The position numbers and the translations under genes are program-made. Positions 25,067 to 33,239 of a stretch of DNA of 64,000 bases are shown here, piece by piece; within the stretch, counting starts at the first letter, position 1, and each line of letters starts with the position of its first letter. Under the pieces are notes generated by a model, which was given only the letters and a program-made list of their open reading frames with translations, was not told where the DNA came from and searched no databases. This stretch comes from Streptomyces bacillaris (GTDB lineage Bacteria > Actinomycetota > Actinomycetes > Streptomycetales > Streptomycetaceae): contig NZ_CP029378.1 in the NCBI RefSeq assembly GCF_003268675.1, positions 4,340,001 to 4,404,000 on the forward strand, given 5' to 3'.

Positions 25067-26011
25067 ATGACGCACACGCAGACCGACGCACACGCGGACA
25101 CCCGCACGCCCGAGAACCGCATGCCCGGGAACGGCATGTCCGAGAACCGGCCATCCGGGAATCGCCCGCCCGTCACCCGCGCGGACGACACCCGTACGGC
25201 GGTGAACCGCCCCGCGGCGGACCACCCGCCGACGGACCGTACGGCGGCCGAGCGCCCCGCGACGGACCGTACGGCGACGGAGCGCGCGGCAGCGGACCGT
25301 GCAGCGGCCCCAGCAGACCATACGGCGGCCACGGCGGACCGTACGGCGGTCGACGTGACCACCGCCGGTCTGCCCGCCTGGCTCGACCCCGTGGCCGAGG
25401 CCGCCCGCAGCGTCCGCCCGCACCAGCTCAGCCGCTTCCTGCCGCCCGAGAGTGGCGCGGGCAGGCAGTCCGCCGTCCTGGTCCTCTTCGGCGAGGGGGC
25501 ACGCGGCCCCGAGCTGCTGCTCATGGAGCGCTCCGGCACCCTGCGCTCCCACGCCGGCCAGCCCTCCTTCCCCGGCGGCGCGCTCGACCCCGAGGACGGC
25601 GACCAGGCCACCACCGGGCCGCTGCGCGCCGCGCTCCGCGAGGCCGAGGAGGAGACCGGCCTCGACCCCCGGGGCGTCCAGCTCTTCGGCGTGCTGCCCC
25701 GGCTCTACATCCCGGTCAGCAGCTTCGTCGTGACGCCCGTCCTCGGCTGGTGGCGTGCGCCCAGCCCGGTCGGGGTAGTGGACCCGGCGGAGACGGCCCG
25801 GGTCTTCACGGTTCCCGTGGCGGATCTCACGGACCCGGCCAACCGGGCCATGGCCGTCCACCCGAGCGGGCACAGCGGCCCGGCCTTCCTGGTCGAATCG
25901 GCTCTGGTCTGGGGATTCACCGCCGGAGTGATCGACCGGATCCTGCACTACGCGGGCTGGGAACGCCCCTGGGACCGGGCGAGACAGGTGCCGCTCGACT
26001 GGCGCGCATGA
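25067..26011 (+). CDS. Nudix hydrolase, CoA pyrophosphatase-like, with repeat-rich N-terminus
   Basis: A 314-residue protein from the ATG at 25067 with GAGGGGG upstream. Residues 1-100 are low-complexity with TDRTA/ADRAA-type repeats encoded by tandem DNA repeats. The catalytic part starts at about 105: PELLLMERSGTLRSHAGQPS, then FPGGALDPEDGD and LREAEEETGLD, together the Nudix box. The UPF0035-like L-L-x-x-R-S/A-x-x-L-R-x-H-x-G-x-x-x-F-P-G-G pattern points to CoA or acyl-CoA diphosphate hydrolysis (NUDT7/8 type). It precedes the MarP-like protease by 91 bases. Confidence 0.88.
   Translation: MTHTQTDAHADTRTPENRMPGNGMSENRPSGNRPPVTRADDTRTAVNRPAADHPPTDRTAAERPATDRTATERAAADRAAAPADHTAATADRTAVDVTTAGLPAWLDPVAEAARSVRPHQLSRFLPPESGAGRQSAVLVLFGEGARGPELLLMERSGTLRSHAGQPSFPGGALDPEDGDQATTGPLRAALREAEEETGLDPRGVQLFGVLPRLYIPVSSFVVTPVLGWWRAPSPVGVVDPAETARVFTVPVADLTDPANRAMAVHPSGHSGPAFLVESALVWGFTAGVIDRILHYAGWERPWDRARQVPLDWRA
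25234..25348. repeat. 13-bp repeat GGACCGTACGGCG inside the Nudix gene
   Basis: Five copies start at 25234, 25264, 25294 (one mismatch), 25315 (two mismatches) and 25336, at 30- and 21-base spacing, so the reading frame is kept and the protein repeats DRTA-like units. Confidence 0.75.
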
Positions 26012-26102
26012 CACCCTTGCTGTCCTGCTGCGCTGTACCGGGCCCGGCCCGGACCCCGTCACCCCCGACGGGCCAGGTGACGAAACTGCGAGGCTATTGA
26101 CG

Positions 26103-27302
26103 GTGAACGTGCTGGACATCCTGCTGCTGCTCGCCGCCGTATGGTTCGCGGTCATCGGCTACCGACAGGGTTTCGTCGTCGGCATCCTGTCGGTGATCGG
26201 CTTCATCGGCGGCGGTCTGATCGCCGTCTACCTGCTCCCGATCATCTGGGACCGGGTGACCGAGGGGGCGGAGGTCTCCACCGCGACCGCCATCGGGGCC
26301 GTCGTCGTCGTGATCGTCTGCGCCTCGATCGGCCAGGCCTTCACCACCCACCTGGGCAACAAGCTCCGCAGATACATCACCTGGTCGCCCGCCCGCGCGC
26401 TGGATGCCACCGGCGGTGCCCTGGTCAACGTGGTGGCCATGCTGCTGGTCGCCTGGCTGATCGCCCTGCCGCTGGCCCGCACCTCGCTGCCGACCCTCGG
26501 CAAGGAGGTCCGCAACTCCTCGGTCCTCCTCGGGATCTCCCGGGTGATGCCCCAACAGGCGCCGCCGTGGTTCCGGGACTTCTCCTCCGTCCTCGCGCAG
26601 AACGGCTTCCCGCAGGTCTTCAGCCCCTTCGCCAACGAGCCGATCACCGACGTCCAGCCTCCGGACCCGGCCCTCGTGGGCAGCCCGGTCGCCGCCCGCG
26701 CCAAGAAGTCGATCGTCAAGGTCGTGGGTACGGCCCCGAGCTGCGGCAAGGTCCTCGAAGGCACCGGCTTCGTCTTCGCCGAGCGCCGCGTGATGACCAA
26801 CGCCCATGTCGTCGGCGGTGTCGACGAGCCCACCGTCCAGATCGGCGGCGAGGGCAGGCTGTACGACGCCAAGGTGGTCCTCTACGACTGGCAGCGCGAC
26901 ATCGCGGTCCTGGACGTCCCCGACCTCCGGGCCACGCCCCTGGAGTTCACCGGCGACGACGCGAGGACCGGCGACAGCGCGATCGTCGCGGGCTTCCCGG
27001 AGAACGGCGCCTACGACGTGCGCTCCGCCCGCGTCCGCGCCCGTATCGACGCCAACGGCCCCGACATCTACCAGCGCGGCACCGTCGTACGCGACGTCTA
27101 CTCCCTCTACGCGACCGTCCGCCAGGGCAACTCCGGAGGCCCGCTGCTCACCCCGGACGGAAAGGTGTACGGGGTGGTGTTCGCCAAGTCCCTCGACGAC
27201 CCGGACACCGGTTACGCCCTGACTGCCGACGAGATCCGCGAGGACATCGAGATCGGCCGCACGGCCAACCAGCAGGTCGACAGCCAGGGCTGCGCCCTCT
27301 GA
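26103..27302 (+). CDS. MarP-like membrane serine protease (CvpA + trypsin-like)
   Basis: A 399-residue protein from GTG 26103, chosen because GAGG lies nine bases upstream; TTG 26097 would add two residues. An N-terminal CvpA domain with four membrane helices (VLDILLLLAAVWFAVIGYRQ and on to about residue 160) is followed by a periplasmic chymotrypsin-like domain. The triad is His in MTNAHVVGG, Asp in WQRDIAVLDV and Ser in VRQGNSGGPLL. In mycobacteria MarP protects against acid and oxidative stress by processing cell-wall proteins; the same layout suggests a stress protease here. Two Cys (one near VVGTAPSCGK, one near the C-terminus) could form a disulfide. Confidence 0.9.
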   Translation: MNVLDILLLLAAVWFAVIGYRQGFVVGILSVIGFIGGGLIAVYLLPIIWDRVTEGAEVSTATAIGAVVVVIVCASIGQAFTTHLGNKLRRYITWSPARALDATGGALVNVVAMLLVAWLIALPLARTSLPTLGKEVRNSSVLLGISRVMPQQAPPWFRDFSSVLAQNGFPQVFSPFANEPITDVQPPDPALVGSPVAARAKKSIVKVVGTAPSCGKVLEGTGFVFAERRVMTNAHVVGGVDEPTVQIGGEGRLYDAKVVLYDWQRDIAVLDVPDLRATPLEFTGDDARTGDSAIVAGFPENGAYDVRSARVRARIDANGPDIYQRGTVVRDVYSLYATVRQGNSGGPLLTPDGKVYGVVFAKSLDDPDTGYALTADEIREDIEIGRTANQQVDSQGCAL

Positions 27303-27765
27303 GGTCGGCTGCGAGGCTCCGAGGCCGGTCACGGGCGCTCCGTAACCGATGAAGACCCCCGCCGGTCAGCGCAGGCGGATCGGCGGGGGCGGGGTGGTCA
27401 GGAGGTACCGGAGAGTTCAGCTGCGGGGGTGGCGCAGCCGCGCCGAGACCCAGCGGGCCCGACGGCGGAGGATGCGCGAGATCCCGAGCCGGTGTTTCCC
27501 GGGCTGGTGAGCCCCGGGCCGGTGATGATGAAGGTCCTGCACATCGTGCACCCGGCCCAGAGGGCCGCCCCCCTCATGAGTGCTCGCACCGGCTGTCGCG
27601 GTGGAGCGGCGGTTGCGTGCTTCGTCAGTGAAGTCGTGCGTCCAGCCCATACCCCGACGTCTGCCCGTGACCCAAGGTCGGTAATCGTGCGCGAGTCAGC
27701 CAATTGGCTTATGCGGCAGGCAAGTGGCTGTTCGTCGGACAGCCGTGCCCCGGGCGGGTGCGCGG
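27303..27765. other. intergenic between protease and hydrolase genes
   Basis: About 463 bases between convergent genes. It holds a terminator at 27356-27389 and a 12-bp palindrome AGCCAATTGGCT at 27699-27710 in an unusually AT-rich patch. Short frames on both strands show no family resemblance. It may be remnant sequence. Confidence 0.45.
27356..27389 (+). terminator. terminator after the MarP-like gene
   Basis: CCCCCGCCG (27356-27364) pairs with CGGCGGGGG (27381-27389) around a 16-base loop, 54 bases after the stop. Confidence 0.6.
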
Positions 27766-28788
27766 CTACCGGTCGGGCTCGGGATCCTTGAGCCAGTTGA
27801 TGAGTTCGGTGGAGAAGCCGATCGGATCCTCCTCGTGGGGGAAGTGACCGACACCGTCGAAAAGTCGCCACCGGTAGGGCGCCTCGACGTACTGCCCCGA
27901 CCCCGCCGAACTCCGGGTCCGGACCGCCGGATCGAGTGACCCGTGCAGGTGCAGCGTGGGGACGCGGACGGGCCGCTTCATCCGCCGGTTGAACTGGACC
28001 CCGTCGGGACGAGCCATCGAGCGGACCATCCAGCGGTACGGCTCGATCGAGCAGTGGGCGGTCGAGGGGATGCTCATGGCCCGCCGGTAGACGCCCAGGG
28101 TCTCCTCGTCGGGGAACTCCGGGTTCCGGGGCCCGGCCCACTCCTCGACCAGCCGGCCCACCAGGGCGGCGTCGTCCGCGACGAGCTGACGCTCCGGCAG
28201 CCAGGGGCGCTGGAAGCCCCAGATGTACGAGCCCGCCCGCGACTGGGCGAAGTCCGACAGCATTGAGGAGCGCCAGCGGCGCGGGTGCGGCATGGAGGAG
28301 ACGGCGAGGCGGCGCACCAGTTTGGGCCGCATCACCGCGGCCGTCCAGGCGAGGTAGCCGCCCAGATCGTGGCCGACCAGGGCCGCGTCCGGCTCACCGA
28401 GGGAGCGGATCACCCCGGTGACGTCGAGCGCCAGGTTGGCGGGGTCGTAACCGCGGGGCGTCCGGTCGCTGCCGCCCACCCCGCGCAGGTCCATCGCGAC
28501 GGCCCGGAAGCCCGCCTCCGCGAGGGCGGGCAACTGGTGGCGCCAGGTCCACCAGAACTGCGGGAACCCGTGCAGGAGCAGGACCAGCGGCCCCTCGCCC
28601 ATCTCCGCGATGTGGAACCGCGCCCCGTTGGCCGCCACATCGCGGTGGGTCCAGGGGCCGTCGAGCCGTACGGGGCCTCCGGCACCGGCCGGGCCGGCCG
28701 GACTCGTCGATGCGCCCGCCGGGTCGACCGAGCCCGGCGGGCGCGCCGCACCCGCCGGGCCGAATGCGCTGGAATCGGGAACCGTCAT
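27766..28788 (-). CDS. alpha/beta hydrolase, epoxide hydrolase-like
   Basis: A 340-residue protein. After a Pro/Ala/Gly-rich N-terminus (1-40) the fold is clear: oxyanion motif LLLHGFPQFWWTWRHQLPAL, nucleophile elbow ALVGHDLGGYLAWTAA (Asp nucleophile), a cap region rich in Trp, and a C-terminal DGVGHFPHEEDP with the catalytic His. The H-G-x-P and G-H-D motifs point to epoxide hydrolase or haloalkane dehalogenase relatives. The start overlaps the stop of the upstream holin-like gene (ATGA at 28785-28788). Confidence 0.88.
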   Translation of the reverse strand: MTVPDSSAFGPAGAARPPGSVDPAGASTSPAGPAGAGGPVRLDGPWTHRDVAANGARFHIAEMGEGPLVLLLHGFPQFWWTWRHQLPALAEAGFRAVAMDLRGVGGSDRTPRGYDPANLALDVTGVIRSLGEPDAALVGHDLGGYLAWTAAVMRPKLVRRLAVSSMPHPRRWRSSMLSDFAQSRAGSYIWGFQRPWLPERQLVADDAALVGRLVEEWAGPRNPEFPDEETLGVYRRAMSIPSTAHCSIEPYRWMVRSMARPDGVQFNRRMKRPVRVPTLHLHGSLDPAVRTRSSAGSGQYVEAPYRWRLFDGVGHFPHEEDPIGFSTELINWLKDPEPDR

Positions 28789-29318
28789 GTGGACGAGCGT
28801 GCCACAGAGGCGGCCTTGTCCCCGCCCGGCAGGCTCTCGACGCCCTTGCCCGCCGCGAGGCTGGAGCCGGAACGCCTGAGGATCGCGTCGGCCTCGATCG
28901 CCGGGCGCGGGTGCGGCTTGGCGTTCTGCAGGACGGCGGCGGTCTGCTTGGCGGAGGCGATGGACTTCTCCGGCGGCTTGATCTTCTTGAACTTCCGCAG
29001 CCCGATGAAGCCGATCAGGGCCGCCAGCAGGATGAAGGCGCCCGCCACGATCAGGAACGACCAGGCCAGGCCCAGGCCCAGGTTGTGGATCCCGTACGCC
29101 GCCGCGAAGCTCAGCATCGGCATCGTGAAGAGGAGCAGCACCCCCGCGGCGATGAACGCGGCGCTGCCGATCGCCCCGCGCTTGACGTCCTGGCGCACCT
29201 CCGCCTTCGCCAGGGCGATCTCGTCGTGCACCAGCGCGGACATCTCGGCCGTCGCCGCGGCGACCAACTGCCCGATGCTGCGGTCCGTGCTGCCCGCGTA
29301 GTTGCCGGGGTCGCTCAT
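28785..29318 (-). CDS. phage holin family / DUF1469 membrane protein
   Basis: A 177-residue protein from the ATG at 29318 with GAGAGGGAG upstream. An N-terminal amphipathic segment (SIGQLVAAATAEMSALVHDE, IALAKAEVRQDVKRG) precedes two membrane helices (AAFIAAGVLLLFTMPMLSFA and LAWSFLIVAGAFILLAALIG). A charged tail (KKIKPPEKSIASAKQT) follows. This is the actinobacterial holin-X superfamily arrangement; despite the name, chromosomal members are not phage genes and their role is unknown. It sits downstream of nhaA and is coupled to the hydrolase. Confidence 0.85.
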   Translation of the reverse strand: MSDPGNYAGSTDRSIGQLVAAATAEMSALVHDEIALAKAEVRQDVKRGAIGSAAFIAAGVLLLFTMPMLSFAAAYGIHNLGLGLAWSFLIVAGAFILLAALIGFIGLRKFKKIKPPEKSIASAKQTAAVLQNAKPHPRPAIEADAILRRSGSSLAAGKGVESLPGGDKAASVARSST

Positions 29319-29358
29319 CCCTGACTCCCTCTCCGTCTTCGACACATCCGATGTCAGA

Positions 29359-30770
29359 TCATGCCGGACTCTCCGGTCGGTTGCCCGCTGCCCCGGCCTG
29401 TTCGGCGCGACGGCGGTGTTCGGCCGCCTTCTCCTCGTGGATCGCGGCCATCCGCAGGTGGTACCCCGGATCGTCCTGCTCATAGATGTCCGGGACGCCG
29501 GATCCGTCCTCGTCCAGCTCCTCGGCGTCGAAGAGGGCGCGGTACTGGCGGACCCGCATCCGGAGCAGGACACAGGCGAGCAGGGCCGCTGTGAGCGAAC
29601 CGATGAGCACGGCGGCCTTGATCTCGTTGGTCATCTCCGCGTCGTCCGCGAACGCGAGCTCTCCGATCAGCAGGGAGACGGTGAAGCCGATGCCCGCCAG
29701 CGAGGCGAGGGCGAGGACGTCCGCCCAGGCCAGGTCCTTGTTCAGCTCGGCCTTGGTGAAGCGGGCGGCGAGATACGTACCGCCGAAGATGCCGAACGTC
29801 TTGCCGAGGACCAGACCGAGAACGACGCCGAGGGTCTCGGGCCGGGTGAAGACGCTGGCCAGCGCTTCGCCGTTCATGGACACCCCGGCTGCGAACAGTG
29901 CGAACAGCGGAACGGCGACCCCGGCCGAGACCGGGCGGACCAGGTGTTCGATGTGCTCCCCGGGAGAGTGCGCCTCGCCCTCCCGACGCGTGCAGCGCAG
30001 CATCAGACCCATCGCGACACCGGCGATGGTGGCGTGGACTCCGCTGTTGTACATCAGGGCCCAGATCGTCAGTGCCAGGGGGATGTATACGTACCAGCCC
30101 CTGACCTCGAAGCGGAGCAGCAGGTAGAAGACGACCAGGCCGACGACGGCCCCCCCAGCGCCAGGAAGTTCAGATCCGACGTGAAGAAGACCGCGATGAT
30201 CAGGATGGCGAAGAGGTCGTCGACGACAGCCAGGGTGAGGAGGAAGGCGCGCAGCGCGGAAGGCAGCGAGGCGCCGATCACCGCTAGCACGGCCAGGGCG
30301 AAGGCGATGTCGGTGGCGGTGGGCACGGCCCAGCCGGAGAGGGAACCGCCGCCGACGACCACGGTGAGCGTGTAGACCAGCGCGGGCACGGCCATACCGC
30401 AGATGGCCGCCACCACGGGCAGAGCGGCCTTCTTCGGGTCCCGCAGCTCGCCGGCGACCAGTTCCCTCTTCAGCTCGACGCCCGCCACGAAGAAGAAGAT
30501 GGCGAGCATCCCGTCCGCTGCCCAGTGCGCGACGGAGAGGTCCAGACCGAGGAAGCCGGGGCCGAAATGGAAATCGCTGACCGCTTCGTACGAGCTGCCG
30601 AAGGTGTTGGCCCAGATGAGCGCGGCCACGGCGGCCACCAGGAGCAGAACGCCACCGACGGTCTCGGTGCGAAGGGCTTCGGCCACATAGCTCCGCTCAG
30701 GGAGCGGAAGCCGTCCGAACAGCGTGCGGGGGGACGGGGGAGGGGTGGGAGTGGGAGTGGGCGGGGCCAC
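29359..30770 (-). pseudogene. nhaA: Na+/H+ antiporter NhaA, frameshifted
   Basis: Two frames together make one NhaA. The first, from a probable GTG at 30770, has [14 protein letters not shown]-like helices, [16 protein letters not shown] and [17 protein letters not shown] with the essential Asp pair. It ends [13 protein letters not shown] and then goes out of frame. The second (29359-30054 as a free frame) continues MYNSGVHATIAGVAMGLMLR through GIGFTVSLLIGELAFADD. At the break the minus strand has seven G (30150-30156); eight would restore GGAVVGLVV and one protein of about 470 residues. Either an inactivating deletion or an assembly error. It would exchange Na+ for H+ at the membrane. Confidence 0.82.
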
Positions 30771-30952
30771 GAAGGGGTCCTCCGAATCGGTATGGCGAAA
30801 ACGGCATGGCTGATGACACGTGCCGACCAGACTTCCCGGCGCCCCTGTGGATATCTGTATGAAGTTATGACTGCAAGCGCCCACTCTACCTGGGGTGGTT
30901 CCATCACCACGGGTGATCATCCACTACCCGGTGAGAAGGTGGGGTAGACGCA

Positions 30953-30987
30953 GCATGGGCACCCGGCCAGTGGCCGGGTGCCCATGC
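30953..30987 (-). terminator. terminator of acs
   Basis: A perfect 16-bp stem, 30953-30968 with 30972-30987, loop AGT. It lies 19 bases past the acs stop on the minus strand. Confidence 0.85.
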
Positions 30988-31006
30988 GAGCCGTACGGGG
31001 AAGCCG

Positions 31007-32962
31007 CTAGTCCTCGGAGGGGGCCGAGGGCAGCTGGGTGGTGATCAGGTCCATCACCGAGGAGTCGGTGAGCGTGGTGACGTCGCCCAGCTCGCGGTTC
31101 TCGGCGACATCGCGCAGCAGACGGCGCATGATCTTGCCGGAACGGGTCTTGGGCAGCTCGGCCACCGGCAGGACGCGCTTGGGTTTCGTGATCGGCCCGA
31201 GCGTCGCCCCGACGTGGTTGCGCAGCTCCGCCACCAGCTCGTCGGAGGTGGTCGCGCTGCCGCGCAGGATCACGAACGCGACGATCGCCTGGCCCGTCGT
31301 CTCGTCGGCCGCGCCGACGACGGCCGCCTCGGCCACCGACGGGTGGGAGACGAGCGCCGACTCGACCTCGGTGGTCGAGATGTTGTGGCCCGACACGAGC
31401 ATGACGTCGTCGACCCGGCCGAGCAGCCAGACGTCGCCGTCCTCGTCCTTCTTGGCACCGTCGCCCGCGAAGTACTTGCCCTCGAAACGTGACCAGTAGG
31501 TGTCGAGGAACCGCTGGTCGTCGCCCCAGATGGTGCGGAGCATCGACGGCCACGGCTCGGTGAGGACCAGGTAGCCGCCCCCGCCGTCCGGCACCTCGTT
31601 GGCCTCGTCGTCCACGACGGTGGCCGAGATCCCGGGCAGGGCGCGCTGGGCGGATCCCGGCTTGGTCTCGGTGACGCCCGGCAGCGGCGAGATCATCATC
31701 GCGCCGGTCTCGGTCTGCCACCAGGTGTCCACGATCGGGCACTTGTCGGCGCCGATGTGCTTGCGGTACCACATCCACGCCTCGGGGTTGATCGGCTCAC
31801 CGACCGAACCGAGGACCCGGAGGCTGCTCAGGTCGAACTTGGCGGGGATGTCGTCTCCCCACTTCATGAACGTACGGATCGCGGTCGGCGCGGTGTAGAG
31901 GATCGTGACGCCGTACTTCTGCACGATCTCCCAGAAACGCCCCTGGTGCGGGGTGTCGGGCGTGCCCTCGTACATGACCTGGGTCGCGCCGTTGGCCAGC
32001 GGCCCGTAGACGATGTACGAGTGGCCGGTCACCCAGCCGACGTCGGCGGTACACCAGTAGACATCGGTCTCCGGCTTGAGGTCGAAAACCGCGTGGTGCG
32101 TGTACGCCGCCTGGGTGAGGTAGCCGCCGGAGGTGTGCAGGATGCCCTTGGGCTTACCCGTGGTGCCCGAGGTGTAGAGGATGAAGAGCGGCTGCTCCGC
32201 CTCGAACGCCTCGGGGGTGTGCTCGGCGGACTGGCGGCCGGTGATCTCGTGCCACCAGACGTCGCGGCCCTCGGTCCAGGCGGTGTCCTGACCGGTGCGG
32301 CGGACGACGAGGACGTGCTCGACGCTCTTGATACGGGAGACGGCGTCGTCGACCGCCGGCTTGAGCGCGGAGGGCTTGCCCCGGCGGTACCCACCGTCGG
32401 CGGTGATGACGACCTTGGCGTCCGCGTCCTGGATGCGGGTGGCGATGGCGTCGGCGGAGAAGCCGCCGAAGACCACCGAGTGCGTGGCGCCGATGCGGGC
32501 GCAGGCCAGCATCGCGACGGCGGCCTCGGGGATCATCGGGAGGTAGACGGCGACTCGGTCACCCTTGCTGACGCCCAGCTCGGTCAGGGCGTTGGCGGCG
32601 CGGGAGACCTCGTCCTTCAGCTCCGCGTAGGTGATGGCGCGGCTGTCGCCGGGCTCGCCCTCGAAGTGGATGGCGACCCGGTCGCCGTTGCCCGCCTCGA
32701 CGTGACGGTCCACGCAGTTGTACGCGACGTTCAGCTTGCCGTCCGCGAACCACTTCGCGAAGGGCGGGTTGCTCCAGTCGAGGGTCTCGGTCGGCTCGGT
32801 GGCCCACGTCAGGCGGCGGGCCTGCTCGGCCCAGAAGCCCAGCCGGTCCGCCTCGGCCTGCTCGTACGCCGCTGCGGTGACGTTGGCGTTGGCGGCCAGA
32901 GCTGCAGGTGGAGCGAACTTCCGCTCTTCCCGAAGCAGGTTGGCCAGGCTCTCGTTGCTCAC
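31007..32962 (-). CDS. acs: acetyl-CoA synthetase
   Basis: A 651-residue adenylate-forming ligase. GTG at 32962 is preferred over ATG 33004 because GGGAGAA precedes it and the length then equals the S. coelicolor enzyme as recalled. Motifs: A3 [16 protein letters not shown]5 [14 protein letters not shown]7/A8 [16 protein letters not shown], and the C-terminal catalytic Lys in [17 protein letters not shown], the site acetylated by Pat-type enzymes. It converts acetate, ATP and CoA to acetyl-CoA. It is a single gene with its own terminator. Confidence 0.95.
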   Translation of the reverse strand: MSNESLANLLREERKFAPPAALAANANVTAAAYEQAEADRLGFWAEQARRLTWATEPTETLDWSNPPFAKWFADGKLNVAYNCVDRHVEAGNGDRVAIHFEGEPGDSRAITYAELKDEVSRAANALTELGVSKGDRVAVYLPMIPEAAVAMLACARIGATHSVVFGGFSADAIATRIQDADAKVVITADGGYRRGKPSALKPAVDDAVSRIKSVEHVLVVRRTGQDTAWTEGRDVWWHEITGRQSAEHTPEAFEAEQPLFILYTSGTTGKPKGILHTSGGYLTQAAYTHHAVFDLKPETDVYWCTADVGWVTGHSYIVYGPLANGATQVMYEGTPDTPHQGRFWEIVQKYGVTILYTAPTAIRTFMKWGDDIPAKFDLSSLRVLGSVGEPINPEAWMWYRKHIGADKCPIVDTWWQTETGAMMISPLPGVTETKPGSAQRALPGISATVVDDEANEVPDGGGGYLVLTEPWPSMLRTIWGDDQRFLDTYWSRFEGKYFAGDGAKKDEDGDVWLLGRVDDVMLVSGHNISTTEVESALVSHPSVAEAAVVGAADETTGQAIVAFVILRGSATTSDELVAELRNHVGATLGPITKPKRVLPVAELPKTRSGKIMRRLLRDVAENRELGDVTTLTDSSVMDLITTQLPSAPSED

Positions 32963-33239
32963 GACTTCTCCCAGTCCCAGGGTGTCCGTTGTGTCCCGGG
33001 GCATAGCTCATCAGGCGCGGGGCCGGGTGACAAGTGTCTGCCGGGAATTGGTTTAGACCTGTGTCTTCGTGTATGGAAGCATGATCCCGCTCCGCTGGTC
33101 AGGACGGCTTTACGACGTGTGTTCACGGCATGTGGCGCAAAGTCGCCCTGTCGGATTTCCGTGCTGTTGTCGGGTGTGCGGCGTGGAGTGGGGTCATCAG
33201 GTCTCACGGACCCGGGGGCTGTCCGGTTCAGACGGTGGA

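Noticed and set aside
25039-26100. 353-residue Pro/Gly/Arg frame over the Nudix gene
   Set aside because: Its repeats mirror the DNA repeats of the real gene; no Nudix box in that phase.
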